Shown here: one piece after another, positions 7,970-16,983 of the stretch
How the letters are laid out: each line of letters opens with the position of its first letter
Position numbering within the stretch: position 1 is the stretch's first letter
Assembly (NCBI RefSeq): GCF_016863295.1
Contig: NZ_BOOP01000022.1
Coordinates: 178,507-242,506, forward strand
From: Planotetraspora phitsanulokensis
GTDB taxonomy: Bacteria > Actinomycetota > Actinomycetes > Streptosporangiales > Streptosporangiaceae
Direction of reading: 5' to 3'
DNA length: 64,000 bases
The notes under the pieces: generated by a model
Databases searched by the model: none
What the model saw: the letters and a program-made list of their open reading frames with translations, nothing else
What the model was told of the DNA's origin: nothing
Program-made: the position numbers and the translations under genes

Positions 7970-8929
7970 GTGGACCGCTGGGGCATCACGATTCCTTTCT
8001 TCGACGAGACGCTGATCGAGTCCAGGTCCCTCATCGCGCAGCTGCCCGAGCTGGGTTACACCGACGCGTGGTCGGCCGAGGTGAACGGCACCGACGGGTT
8101 CGTCCCGCTGGCGCTGGCCGCGGAATGGGCGCCGGCTCTCCGCCTGGGCAGCGCCATCGTGCCGGTGTCGACTCGAGGGCCGGGCCTGCTCGCCATGTCC
8201 GCCGCGACGATCGCCGACCTGGCGCCCGGGCGGTTCGTCCTCGGAATCGGAGCGTCGTCCCCCGCGATCGTGGAGCACTGGAACGCCGGCGAGTTCGTCA
8301 AGCCGTACGCCCGGACCCGTGACACGTTGCGTTTCCTGCGCGCCGCGCTGGCGGGGGAGAAGGTCACCGAACGCTATGAGACCTTCGCGGTGAAGGGATT
8401 CCGGCTGGAGCGGGCGCCGGCGGTCTCGCCGAAGATCGTGCTGGCCGCGTTGCGCCCCGGCATGTTGCGCCTGGCCGCCCGGGAGGCGGACGGCGCGATC
8501 ACCAACTGGCTCTCGCCCCAGGACGTACGGAAGGTCAGGGCCGAGCTCGGAGAGGGGACCGAGCTGATCGCGCGCCTGTTCGTGATGGTCACCCAGGACG
8601 GCGCCAGGGCGCGGGAGGTCGCACGGCGCATGCTGGCGGGCTACCTCACGGTCCCGGTGTACGCCGCCTTCCACGACTGGCTCGGCAGAGGCGAGGTGCT
8701 GCGGCCGATGCACGAGGCGTGGGCGGCCGGCGATCGGCGGGCCGCGGTCAAGGCGATCCCCGACGAGGTCGTCGACGACCTGATCGTGTACGGCGACGCG
8801 GCCACATGCCGGGCCCGCATCAGGGAGTATGTGGCGGGCGGCCTGGACACCCCCGTCCTCGCGCCGCTGTCCGGCGGAGACGTCCCGCTCGACCAGGTGG
8901 TACGGGAGCTGGCGCCCACGCTGGACTGA
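7970..8929 (+). CDS. F420-dependent LLM-class oxidoreductase
   Basis: A 319-residue luciferase-like (TIM-barrel) protein. The N-terminus D-R-W-G-I-T-I-P-F-F, the G-S-A-I-V-P-V-S-T-R-G-P strand and G-R-F-V-L-G-I-G-A-S-S-P are typical of actinobacterial enzymes that use coenzyme F420. The substrate is unknown. The GTG at 7970 was chosen because GAGG at 7961-7964 is correctly spaced; the in-frame GTG at 7964 overlaps that site. It probably shares transcription with the upstream tetR gene. Confidence 0.85.
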   Translation: MDRWGITIPFFDETLIESRSLIAQLPELGYTDAWSAEVNGTDGFVPLALAAEWAPALRLGSAIVPVSTRGPGLLAMSAATIADLAPGRFVLGIGASSPAIVEHWNAGEFVKPYARTRDTLRFLRAALAGEKVTERYETFAVKGFRLERAPAVSPKIVLAALRPGMLRLAAREADGAITNWLSPQDVRKVRAELGEGTELIARLFVMVTQDGARAREVARRMLAGYLTVPVYAAFHDWLGRGEVLRPMHEAWAAGDRRAAVKAIPDEVVDDLIVYGDAATCRARIREYVAGGLDTPVLAPLSGGDVPLDQVVRELAPTLD

Positions 8930-8990
8930 CGGTCTCCCGCAGGAGGCCCGAACGCCCATCTGGGGACGCCGACGAGACAGGGAGGCAGGG

Positions 8991-9989
8991 ATGCGGAGGA
9001 TCTCGGCCATCCTCGTGGCGATCGGCGTCGTGGCGACCGCGTGCTCGTCCCCCGCTCCCGAACGGCCTGAGCCGTCACAGGCGCAGCCGACGCGATCCGT
9101 CGCGGGCCTGCCGTCCACAGGCTGTGGACAGTCGGCGCCGACGGGCGGCAGGATCCAGGTGACGGTGGACGGGAGGCGGCTCGACTATCTGCTGAGCATG
9201 CCGGCGGGCTTCACCAACACGACGCCGGCGCCCGTCGTCCTCGACTTCCACGGGCTGGGCTCCAACGCCGCGCAGGAGAACGCGTACACCCGCCTGTCGA
9301 TCGCCGGCCCGAACCTGGGCTACGTCGTCGTGACCCCGGAGACGGCATCCGGCCTGGCCGGCTGGATCATCCCGGGCTTCGGCGGGGCCCGGCCAGGTGA
9401 CCAGGACGTCGAGGTGAAGGCGGCCGCCGCGCTGCTCGACCACCTCGAGGCGACGCTGTGCGTCGACCGTACCCGCGAGTTCGCCGCCGGCATGTCGAAC
9501 GGCGCGGGCATGGCCGCCGCGCTCGTCTGCGGCCTCCACGGGCGACTCGCGGCGGTCGCGCCCGTCAGCGGCATCACGATCGCGAAACCCTGTGCCCGTC
9601 CCACCCCCACGACGATCATCACCTTCCACGGGACGGCCGACCGGGTCGTGCCGTTCGAAGGGGGGCGGGTGGGCCTGCCCAGCCGGATCGGCCAGGTCGA
9701 GGTGCCCGCGTGGTTGCGCGAGGCTCGCCTGCCCTCATTCGAGACGACCGTCGACCGCTGGGCCGAGTCGATGGGCTGCGGCCCGGGAACGCGGAGCGAG
9801 CCCGCCGGGGACGTCGCTCTGCGGACGTTCCGCTGCGCCGGTGGCGCGACCGTCGAGGCGTACGTTGTCGAGGGCGGCGGCCACACGTGGCCGGGGGGAA
9901 TCCCGCTTGCCCGTCTCGGAAAGACCGCCCGGCTCGACGCGACCGGGCTCATCCTGCAGGCCTTCACCCGCCACCCCGCGAAGCGCTAG
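8991..9989 (+). CDS. Secreted esterase lipoprotein (LpqC / PHB-depolymerase-like)
   Basis: A 332-residue alpha/beta hydrolase attached to the membrane by a lipobox (V-A-T-A-C, C18). The oxyanion strand L-D-F-H-G-L-G, nucleophile elbow G-M-S-N-G (S169), the aspartate in H-G-T-A-D-R-V-V-P and the histidine in G-G-G-H-T-W-P match the esterase/polyhydroxybutyrate-depolymerase family that includes mycobacterial LpqC. It probably hydrolyses ester bonds in extracellular polymers or acylated sugars; the exact substrate is unknown. The ATG at 8991 follows GGAGG. It sits 61 bp after the F420-type gene. Confidence 0.85.
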   Translation: MRRISAILVAIGVVATACSSPAPERPEPSQAQPTRSVAGLPSTGCGQSAPTGGRIQVTVDGRRLDYLLSMPAGFTNTTPAPVVLDFHGLGSNAAQENAYTRLSIAGPNLGYVVVTPETASGLAGWIIPGFGGARPGDQDVEVKAAAALLDHLEATLCVDRTREFAAGMSNGAGMAAALVCGLHGRLAAVAPVSGITIAKPCARPTPTTIITFHGTADRVVPFEGGRVGLPSRIGQVEVPAWLREARLPSFETTVDRWAESMGCGPGTRSEPAGDVALRTFRCAGGATVEAYVVEGGGHTWPGGIPLARLGKTARLDATGLILQAFTRHPAKR

Positions 9990-10179
9990 CACCCTCAAAG
10001 AGGCGTATATCCTCGTGGACACCTTCAAATGAGCAACATCTCTTTCTCGCTCTGTTACAATCGATGCCACGCTAATGTGCAATGGAATATGAGTGAAATT
10101 ATTCCATTGGATTGCCCGAGCTTTCCGGCTTCTGATGTGCGACCGATTGAGAGTTCTCGTTTCTCCGGGAATGGGTTAA
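9990..10179. other. AT-richer 190-bp intergenic stretch
   Basis: No gene seen. Base composition is clearly less GC-rich than the flanking genes on the left (for example 10030-10170, with aatgagcaacatctctttctc and attattccattgg segments). It carries the promoter of the GNAT gene and marks the left edge of a possible acquired segment. Confidence 0.5.
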
Positions 10180-10704
10180 ATGGCAAAGGTTACGCTAAGA
10201 CCGGTCCGTGACGAGGACGTGTCGCTCTTCGAAGCCGAGATCTCAACCCCCGAAGGGGCGGGAGGGTATCAATGGTTCGGATACCGCTCGTTCAACGGAA
10301 TGCGGAAGAAGATAGCCGAAGAGGGATTCCTGGGGCCTGACATAGGCGGACTCACGGTCGAATCCGAGGGCTCGGTGGCAGGCTGGGTGACCTGGCTGAA
10401 ACACTATTGGGGACCTGAGACCACTTCTTGGAGCTGGTCCATCGGCATTACGATCTTCGCTGCGTTCCGGGGACACGGCATCGGAACGGAGACGCAGATC
10501 CAGTTGGTCGACTATCTGTTCTCCCATACTCGGGCCGAGCGCATTCAGGCGTTCACCGACGCCGGCAACCGTGCCGAGCAGCGCGCACTGGAAAAGGCCG
10601 GCTTCCAGCGAGAAGGTGTCATACGCAAGGCGCAGTGGCGAATGGGGGGCTGGCACGACCAGTGGCTCTATTCGATACTGCGGGAGAACTTCAACGAAAA
10701 ATAG
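10180..10704 (+). CDS. GNAT family N-acetyltransferase
   Basis: A 174-residue acetyltransferase of the RimJ/RimL-like GNAT class. The acetyl-CoA loop is R-G-H-G-I-G (about 97-102), preceded by the strand W-S-I-G-I-T-I; the late motif A-G-N-R-A-E-Q-R-A-L-E-K-A-G-F is typical. Codon use is less GC3-biased than in neighbours, so recent acquisition is possible. The substrate (protein N-terminus, small molecule or antibiotic) cannot be told. The downstream gene is convergent with an 18-bp gap. Confidence 0.88.
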   Translation: MAKVTLRPVRDEDVSLFEAEISTPEGAGGYQWFGYRSFNGMRKKIAEEGFLGPDIGGLTVESEGSVAGWVTWLKHYWGPETTSWSWSIGITIFAAFRGHGIGTETQIQLVDYLFSHTRAERIQAFTDAGNRAEQRALEKAGFQREGVIRKAQWRMGGWHDQWLYSILRENFNEK

Positions 10705-10722
10705 GCCGGATGCCCGGAGTGG

Positions 10723-11472
10723 CTATGCCAGGGAATCCCGGGAACGGTACGCCTTTATCGCGTCTTCCGTGACGCTGGGGAGGCGATGCATGAAGGGGAA
10801 CGTGCGTTCGTGTATGTCTCCCAGCCCGTCCACGACCTGAATTCTCACATCGAACCTCTCCAACTCCGCCAGGCCCCTTATGGTGAACCAGGCGACGTAG
10901 CCCGAGGCAGACGGGACGGGGGCACCTTTCGTGCTCCATCGAAGAAAGTAGTCTTCACCGTCCTTCAGCCCACGCGAACGCAGTTGATCGTTGATCACGG
11001 CCAGGGGTACCCAGTTGCCCGAGTGATCCCTATCGAGTTGCCCGGCATCAGAGTCGCCTCTGAATCTGACGTAATACTCGAACCTCTCGACCACGGCCGT
11101 ACCGGAACCTGCGTTGTACAACCAGAATCGCCATCGATCGCTGTCGGGCTTGAACAGGGCGTCGGCGTCGTCGATGGCGAATCCGATGACCGGGCGTAGG
11201 ACCCGGGCGTACTGAAGACGCGCAATGAGAAGTCCGGTCGCCAGCGCAAGTATGTTCGCGGTGGTCGACGTGTCGACGATGCTGAATTTGAACGGCCAGG
11301 ACATGAGCAACCTCTGGTCCATGTTCCTTCGAGCGACCTCCCATATCAGATTGAGGGCGAACGTCGCGATGGCGATCACCGGAAAGACGAAGAACAATCT
11401 CGAACGGCGGACGGTTCTCTGAGTGCCGAAATCGTCATCCCCGGCTTGAGGCGACGGAGAGGTCTTAGTCAC
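10723..11472 (-). CDS. Unrecognised membrane protein with two transmembrane helices
   Basis: A 249-residue protein without a family I recognise. A charged cytoplasmic N-terminus precedes two hydrophobic helices (about 27-45 and 71-86). The rest is a soluble beta-rich domain with many Trp/Tyr/Arg residues (W-R-F-W-L-Y-N-A-G-S-G-T-A-V-V, G-Y-V-A-W-F-T-I-R-G). The start is GTG at 11472. Together with the adjacent GNAT gene it lies in a somewhat lower-GC stretch. It may be a cargo gene; no function is claimed. Confidence 0.6.
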   Translation of the reverse strand: MTKTSPSPQAGDDDFGTQRTVRRSRLFFVFPVIAIATFALNLIWEVARRNMDQRLLMSWPFKFSIVDTSTTANILALATGLLIARLQYARVLRPVIGFAIDDADALFKPDSDRWRFWLYNAGSGTAVVERFEYYVRFRGDSDAGQLDRDHSGNWVPLAVINDQLRSRGLKDGEDYFLRWSTKGAPVPSASGYVAWFTIRGLAELERFDVRIQVVDGLGDIHERTFPFMHRLPSVTEDAIKAYRSRDSLA

Positions 11473-11920
11473 CCTTGGTACCTTTCGCGCTGGTCAGGAT
11501 GGAGTGACGACGCTGTAGCGCGGTTTGAGGGAATCTAGTCATCAAATAAACACATGCGACACATGTCGTCAATATCGACATCGCCCCGAGGCGGCAGACG
11601 TCGCTAAATCAAGAAGCGCATCTCAAAACGGGTCATGTCATGCGGCATCCAATGATCGTCAGGGGAACGCGCACGGTTTTCGCCGGACGGCCGCTCGAGC
11701 CCACATGGTGGAATCGTGGGTAGATGAAATTCCCCACCCGCAACCGCAGCCCCACATGGCGCCGCTGCTTTGCCGGTCGGCTCCTCCGTCCCTGTCACAC
11801 CTGCATCGGGGCGCACGTTCGCCACGGAGCGAGTGTCAGGCGCCAATCCGGAACCGCGACGAGAGCCGCGAACGTTAAAGGGGTGGCAAAGGGGGCAGTT
11901 CATCTCGTGGAGGTGGCGGC
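11473..11920. other. 448-bp intergenic region with clustered CGACA half-sites
   Basis: No convincing gene. Bases 11530-11640 are AT-rich for this genome and probably hold a promoter. At 11557-11581 three half-sites alternate in orientation, CGACA-ca-TGTCG-tcaatat-CGACA, giving two overlapping inverted repeats (ATGTCG/CGACAT arms at 11563-11568 and 11576-11581). That pattern suggests a regulator site for one or both flanking genes. Confidence 0.45.
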
Positions 11921-12454
11921 ATGGCGAAGGCGGGACGTGCGGCGGCGACGTGGCGGGCTTACCAGGAGGTGTCCCAGCCCGGTTCGCCCGGCCTGCTGAC
12001 GCGGCTCAGGGCCCTGCCGCGGATGATCCGCGGATCGATGAGGGGCGATTTCCCCGGGCTCTCCCGGGGCCGGCTGGGCATGCTCGGCATGGCCGTCCTC
12101 TACATCGTCTCTCCGATCGATGCGATCCCCGAATTTTTCATCGGCATCGGCATCGTCGACGACTTCGGCGTCTTCCTGTGGCTGGTGACCTCACTGCTCG
12201 GGGCGAGCGGCGAGTACGTCCAGTGGGAGAGGGCGGGCATGCCCCGAAGCGGTGCCACGCCCAGGGGGAACGCGGCCCACGGGAACGCGGCCCACGGGAA
12301 CGCGGCCCACGGGAACGCGGCCCACGGGAACGCGGCCCATGGGGGCGCGGTGAACGGTGGCACGGTGTACGGCGGTGCCGACCCGGGTGTCCCCGGTGGT
12401 GGTGTGCAGGGTCGCGGCGTGCCCAGGGGGAAAGGCCGCCGAGGAGCCCGCTAG
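11921..12454 (+). CDS. DUF1232 (YkvA-type) membrane protein with repeat tail
   Basis: A 177-residue protein. Residues about 45-105 form the DUF1232 domain, with the hallmark Y-I-V-S-P-I-D-A-I-P-E-F-F followed by a hydrophobic helix. Family members are small membrane-associated proteins of unknown function. The C-terminal third is low complexity: five perfect G-N-A-A-H pentapeptides, then a Gly-rich basic end. The ATG at 11921 follows GGAGGTGG. The stop codon lies inside the first unit of a separate 16-bp tandem array. Confidence 0.85.
   Translation: MAKAGRAAATWRAYQEVSQPGSPGLLTRLRALPRMIRGSMRGDFPGLSRGRLGMLGMAVLYIVSPIDAIPEFFIGIGIVDDFGVFLWLVTSLLGASGEYVQWERAGMPRSGATPRGNAAHGNAAHGNAAHGNAAHGNAAHGGAVNGGTVYGGADPGVPGGGVQGRGVPRGKGRRGAR
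12266..12340 (+). repeat. 15-bp coding tandem repeat (GNAAH x5)
   Basis: Five consecutive 15-bp units gggaacgcggcccac (the last ends in cat) with almost no divergence. They encode G-N-A-A-H in the tail of the DUF1232 protein. Near identity, including third positions, points to recent expansion. Confidence 0.95.
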
Positions 12455-12552
12455 CCGAGGAGTCCGCAAGCTGAGGAGTTCGCGAGCGGAGGAGCCCGCA
12501 AGTTGAGGAGCCCGTGAGCCGAGGAGGCCGCGAGCCGAGGGGTTCCCTGGTC
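12441..12552. repeat. 16-bp non-coding tandem repeat starting at the stop codon
   Basis: Six to seven imperfect 16-bp units with consensus gaggagcccgcgagcc begin at 12441, inside the last codons of the DUF1232 gene, and run into the 3' region. A 16-bp period cannot keep a reading frame, so the array is not coding. The 12455-12744 gap holds little else apart from a small ACCCA/TGGGT hairpin near 12645-12660. Confidence 0.85.
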
Positions 12553-12744
12553 GAGCAGCCGCTTGCCCAGGGGCCGCTTGTCCAGGGACTTCAGCAACCG
12601 AGGGGATCACGGGACGAACGCCACCGAGGGGGCGAATAAAAACCCACTTTATGGGTCGGGTATGGTTGTAAACCTCGTCATCGGTGCATTCGAGGCATAG
12701 AGGCGAGAGATGTCCGCCCCCGATCGAAGTGAGCCGTTTCCGTC

Positions 12745-13470
12745 ATGCCCGCACTCGCCTCGGCATCCATCATCGACTCCGCGCGTGCAGGCTGGGAGAC
12801 CTGGCGGGCCTCCCGGCTCGCCGCGGTGACCTCGCCTACGGGCAATCTGGCTCTGGTCGAGACCCGCTGGCTGCCGCCCGGCACGGACGTCTCCCTTGAG
12901 GAGGCGCTCGACGGGCGCCCGGCCGGCGTGACGGCCACGCGACTGGAGCGCAGGCACATCGGCACCGGCGAACCCGAGCGGGGCATCCGCCTCTGGGACG
13001 CGGACTCCCCGGCGATCCGCCACTTCGACACGATCGAGGCCTTCCCGTTCGCGCCCGAATGGGTGGTCGAGGCCACCTTCACGCCGGTCTCCGAGGCTCG
13101 CGCGGTGCCCTTCGAGCACATCCGCGACGACGGCGGCACGCGTGACCTGGTCGTCCCCGGCGACATCACCTTCACGCTGAACGGCGTCGCCCGCAACCTG
13201 AGCGCCTTCGACGACGACGGGACGTTGCTGCTGGTCTTCGGCGACCCGACCAACGGATCGGTCACCTACGGAGGCGGCCGCTTCCTCCAGGTGCCTCGAG
13301 ACCCGGGTGCCCGCACGGTGGTCCTCGACTTCAACCGGGCTTACGTGCCACCCTGCGGCTTCTCGGTCCATTACAACTGTCCCCTTCCCCCGGCGCAGAA
13401 CCGCTTCGACGTTCCCGTCGAGGCCGGCGAGAAGCTCCCGGTCTTCACAGGCGGTTTCCTCCCCCACTGA
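12745..13470 (+). CDS. DUF1684 domain-containing protein
   Basis: A 241-residue soluble protein of the DUF1684 family. The diagnostic C-terminal block is present: V-V-L-D-F-N-R-A-Y-V-P-P-C-G-F then Y-N-C-P-L-P-P-A-Q-N-R. The function is unknown; members occur widely in actinobacteria and Bacteroidetes. The peptide-type ABC transporter operon starts 69 bp downstream on the same strand, so it may be the first gene of that transcript. The start ATG has only a weak ribosome-binding site. Confidence 0.88.
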   Translation: MPALASASIIDSARAGWETWRASRLAAVTSPTGNLALVETRWLPPGTDVSLEEALDGRPAGVTATRLERRHIGTGEPERGIRLWDADSPAIRHFDTIEAFPFAPEWVVEATFTPVSEARAVPFEHIRDDGGTRDLVVPGDITFTLNGVARNLSAFDDDGTLLLVFGDPTNGSVTYGGGRFLQVPRDPGARTVVLDFNRAYVPPCGFSVHYNCPLPPAQNRFDVPVEAGEKLPVFTGGFLPH

Positions 13471-13539
13471 GCCAGACCGCCCAGGCATTCCCGCACGACA
13501 CACGGCAGGCGGCCGCATGAGCCGCCACCAGGAGAAACA

Positions 13540-15066
13540 GTGATCAGGAAGACGACGTCGCTCTTCGGCGCCGCCGCGGCCCTCGCCCTCGCCCTCACCG
13601 CCTGCGGCGGCACAGGTGGCACGGCCTCCGGCGGCAGCGCCGCGCCCGCTGGCGCGTACGACAAGGACGCGACGATTCAGATCGGCTCCCTCTACGAGCC
13701 GCAGAACCTCGACAACACCGAGGGCGGAGGGCAGGGCGTCACCGAGGCGTTCAACGGCAACGTCTACGAAGGCCTGTTCCGGCTCACCGACGACGGCAAG
13801 GTCGACGACCTCCTCGCGAAGGACTACAAGGTCAGCTCGGACGGCCTGACCTACACCTTCACCCTGCGCGACGGCGTGACGTTCCACTCCGGCAAGGCGC
13901 TGACGTCGGCCGACGTGAAGTACAGCATCGAGAAGGTCGTCGCGCCCGACTCCCAGTCCGCCCGCAAGAGCAGCTTCGCCGGGATCAAGAAGATCGAGAC
14001 CCCGGACGACCACACGGTCACGGTCACGCTGGCGAGCAAGTCGATCTCGTTCGTCTACAACCTCAGCTACGTCTGGATCGTCAACGGCCAGGCGAAGGGC
14101 CTCACGACCTCGGAGGACGGCACCGGGCCGTACAAGCTGGGCACGTGGAAGCGCGGCTCCACGCTGAGCCTGGACCGCTTCGCGGGCTACTGGGGCACGG
14201 CGCCGACCAACAAGCAGGTCGTGTTCCACTACTTCACCGACGCGACCGCGCTCAACAACGCCCTGCTCACCGACGCGGTGGACGTCGTGACCAGCGAGCA
14301 GAGCCCCGACGCGCTCGCCCAGTTCAACGGCAACTCGAACTACAAGGTCAACAACGGCCACTCGACGACCAAGCTGCTGCTCGCCTTCAACGACAGGAAG
14401 GCGCCGTTCGACAAGCCGCTCGTCCGCAAGGCGATCACCTCGGCGATCGACGACAAGAAGCTGCTCAACTCCATCTGGGGCGACTACGGCACGCTGATCG
14501 GCTCCATGGTCCCGCCGACCGACCCGTGGTACGAGGACCTGACGAAGGTCAATCCGTACGACCTGACCCTGGCCAAGAAGGAACTGACCGACGCGGGCTA
14601 CCCCAACGGGTTCGAGTTCACCCTGGACACCCCCAACTACGACCCGCACCCCACGGCGGCGACGTTCATCAAGTCGGAGCTGGCCAAGGTCGGGATCACC
14701 GTGAAGATCAACATCATCACCGCCGACCAGTGGTACACGAAGGTCTACAAGAACCGCGACTTCGCCGCCACGATGCAGGAGCACGTCAACGACCGTGACG
14801 TCGTCTGGTACGGGGACCCCGACTTCTACTGGGGATACGACAACCCCCAGGTGACCGCGTGGGTGAAGCAGGCGGAGGAGTCGGACACCGCCGACCAGCA
14901 GACGGCCCTGCTCAAGAAGGTCAACGAGCAGATCGCCGCCGACGCGGCCAGCGACTGGCTCTACCTCTATCCCCAGATCGTCGTGGCGTCCTCGTCGCTG
15001 TCGGGTTACCCGCTCAACGGGCTCAACTCGCAGTTCTACGCCTACGGCATCAAGAAGAGCGCCTGA
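13540..15066 (+). CDS. ABC transporter substrate-binding lipoprotein (peptide/nickel type)
   Basis: A 508-residue family-5 extracellular solute-binding protein. The signal ends in the lipobox L-T-A-C (C22), followed by a Gly/Ser linker. The family signature region is seen in L-Y-E-P-Q-N-L-D-N and the segments G-L-T-Y-T-F-T-L-R-D-G-V-T-F-H-S-G and A-F-N-D-R-K-A-P-F-D. It delivers oligopeptides or similar ligands to the permeases encoded downstream. GTG at 13540 follows AGGAG. It is the first transporter gene of a five-gene importer set. Confidence 0.95.
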   Translation: MIRKTTSLFGAAAALALALTACGGTGGTASGGSAAPAGAYDKDATIQIGSLYEPQNLDNTEGGGQGVTEAFNGNVYEGLFRLTDDGKVDDLLAKDYKVSSDGLTYTFTLRDGVTFHSGKALTSADVKYSIEKVVAPDSQSARKSSFAGIKKIETPDDHTVTVTLASKSISFVYNLSYVWIVNGQAKGLTTSEDGTGPYKLGTWKRGSTLSLDRFAGYWGTAPTNKQVVFHYFTDATALNNALLTDAVDVVTSEQSPDALAQFNGNSNYKVNNGHSTTKLLLAFNDRKAPFDKPLVRKAITSAIDDKKLLNSIWGDYGTLIGSMVPPTDPWYEDLTKVNPYDLTLAKKELTDAGYPNGFEFTLDTPNYDPHPTAATFIKSELAKVGITVKINIITADQWYTKVYKNRDFAATMQEHVNDRDVVWYGDPDFYWGYDNPQVTAWVKQAEESDTADQQTALLKKVNEQIAADAASDWLYLYPQIVVASSSLSGYPLNGLNSQFYAYGIKKSA

Positions 15067-15142
15067 TGATCCCGCCCCGGCCTCCGTCCCGTACGGCAGG
15101 CCGGGGCGGGCCGTTCACCGCCCGCACCACGATCGGACCTCC

Positions 15143-16108
15143 ATGACCGCCTACCTGCTGCGCCGGACGGCGTTCCTCGTCGTCTCGTTGCTGCTGGCCG
15201 CGGTGGTGTTGTTCCTCCTGCTCCGGCTTCTTCCGGGTGACCCGGCGAACTCGCTGCTGTCCGTGGGCGCCACCCCCGAGCAGATCGAGGCCGCGCGCCA
15301 CCAGATCGGCACCGATCGCCCGCTGCCGGAGCAGTTCGTCTCCTGGCTGGGCCGGCTCGCCACCTTCGACCTGGGCGAGTCGTTCGTGAGCACGCTCCCG
15401 GTCGGCCCGGAGATCGCCGCTCGGCTCGTCGTCACGGTCCCGCTCACCCTGCTGTCCTTCGTGCTCGCCGTCGTCGTGGCGGTGCCGGTCGGGTTCGTCG
15501 CCGCGCACAAGGCGAACACGTGGTACGGCTCGGTCCTCAGCGGGGTTTCCCAACTGGGGATCGCCGTGCCGGTCTTCTGGGTCGGCATGTTGTTGGTCAC
15601 CGTGTTCTCGCTCTCCCTCCGGGTGTTGCCGGCCGGGGGGTTCCCGCAGGACGACTGGGCCGACCCGGCGAAGGCGCTCACCTCGCTGACGTTGCCCGTC
15701 GTCACGATCGCCCTGGTCATGTCGGCCTCGCTGATCCGTTATGTGCGCTCGGCCACGCTGGACGTGCTCGGCAGCGACTATCTGCGGACCTCCCGGGCGC
15801 TCGGCTCCTCCTTCGCCCGGGCGATGTGGCGGCACGGCCTGCGCAACGCGGTCGTGCCCGTCATCTCGATCCTGGGCATCGAGCTCGCCAGCACCTTCCT
15901 GGGCGCCGTGGTCGTGGAGAGCGTCTTCGCCCTGCCCGGCCTCGGCGGCATGCTGGTGAAGGGGCTGGCCCAGCACGACTACCCGGTCATCCAGGGCATC
16001 CTGTTCGTCAGCACGCTCGTGGTGCTGGTCATCGGATTCGCCGCCGACCTCGTTCAGCGCCTCATCGACCCGAGGCTGCGCCACTCGCTCGCCAGGGACG
16101 TCCGATGA
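15143..16108 (+). CDS. ABC transporter permease (DppB-like)
   Basis: A 321-residue inner-membrane permease with about six helices. The N-terminus (Y-L-L-R-R-T-A-F-L-V-V) and the G-D-P-A-N-S-L loop are typical of DppB/OppB. The EAA-type coupling segment R-T-S-R-A-L-G-S-S-F-A-R-A lies at about 213-225. It pairs with the next gene, whose ATG overlaps this stop by 4 bp. Confidence 0.95.
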   Translation: MTAYLLRRTAFLVVSLLLAAVVLFLLLRLLPGDPANSLLSVGATPEQIEAARHQIGTDRPLPEQFVSWLGRLATFDLGESFVSTLPVGPEIAARLVVTVPLTLLSFVLAVVVAVPVGFVAAHKANTWYGSVLSGVSQLGIAVPVFWVGMLLVTVFSLSLRVLPAGGFPQDDWADPAKALTSLTLPVVTIALVMSASLIRYVRSATLDVLGSDYLRTSRALGSSFARAMWRHGLRNAVVPVISILGIELASTFLGAVVVESVFALPGLGGMLVKGLAQHDYPVIQGILFVSTLVVLVIGFAADLVQRLIDPRLRHSLARDVR

Positions 16109-16983
16109 GTGTCGAGCAGGCCCTCGTCGGCGCCCCGGACGGAGAAGGGCCGAAGGCCGCGACCCGCCACGTGTCCCGATCAGTGACGCTCACGATCGGC
16201 TGCGTGCTCGTCGGCGTGATCGTGCTCGTGGCGGTCGTCTCGCTGTTCTGGCTGCCGTTCGCCCCCGAGGACACCTCGGGCGGGCGGCTCATGCCTCCGG
16301 GAGCGCCGCACCTGCTCGGCACCGACAAGCTCGGGCGCGACCTGCTGACCCAGCTGATGATCGGCGCGCGGATTGCCCTCGCGGCGGGGGCGGGATCGGT
16401 CGTGCTCGGCGGCGCGATCGGGATCGTCGCCGGCCTGGCGGCCGGGTTCGCCACCCGGTGGCTGGACGACGTCGTCTCGGCGCTCCTGGACATCCTCATC
16501 GCGTTTCCCACGCTGCTGCTGGCGATGCTCGTGGCCGCGACGCAGGCGGCGTCCCTCACCTCGGCGATCGTCGCGATCGGGCTGGCCATGTCGGCGATCG
16601 TCGCCCGGCTCACGCGGGTGCTCGTCAAGCGTGTGCTCGCCCACGACTTCATCACGGCGGCGCGCACGTCGGGGACCTCGTGGCCGCGCGTGGTCCTCGA
16701 GCACGTGGTGCCGAACATCTGGCCCACGGTGTCGGTCAACCTCGCCCTCCAGTTCGGCCTGGCCGTACTGGCGGAGGCGAGCCTGTCCTATCTGGGGCTC
16801 GGCGCCCCGCCTCCCAACGCGTCCTGGGGCCGCATGTTGCAGGAGGCGCAGGCGAGCGTCTTCATCGCCCCTGTCGGCGTGATCGCCCCCGGCGTCCTCA
16901 TCGTCGTGCTCGTCATCGGGGTGAACCTCGTCGCGGACGGTTTCCGCGACGTGGCCGACCCCACCCGTAGGAGGCGCCGATGA
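16105..16983 (+). CDS. ABC transporter permease (DppC-like)
   Basis: A 292-residue permease, the second half of the membrane channel. The N-terminal single helix and the G-T-D-K-L-G-R-D-L-L motif (about 72-81) are diagnostic for DppC/OppC. The coupling loop A-A-R-T-S-G-T-S-W-P-R-V-V is present, as is A-S-L-S-Y-L-G-L-G-A-P-P. Its start and stop both overlap the neighbouring genes as ATGA, so translation is tightly coupled. Confidence 0.95.
   Translation: MSVEQALVGAPDGEGPKAATRHVSRSVTLTIGCVLVGVIVLVAVVSLFWLPFAPEDTSGGRLMPPGAPHLLGTDKLGRDLLTQLMIGARIALAAGAGSVVLGGAIGIVAGLAAGFATRWLDDVVSALLDILIAFPTLLLAMLVAATQAASLTSAIVAIGLAMSAIVARLTRVLVKRVLAHDFITAARTSGTSWPRVVLEHVVPNIWPTVSVNLALQFGLAVLAEASLSYLGLGAPPPNASWGRMLQEAQASVFIAPVGVIAPGVLIVVLVIGVNLVADGFRDVADPTRRRRR

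Noticed and set aside
11604..11903. 99-codon minus-strand frame beginning M-N-C-P-L-C-H
   Set aside because: The start looks zinc-finger-like, but the rest is low-complexity and there is no ribosome-binding site or coding bias.
12191..12610. Minus-strand frame across the tandem repeats encoding V-P-V-G-R repeats
   Set aside because: It simply reads the repeat arrays in reverse; the 16-bp array breaks any frame logic.
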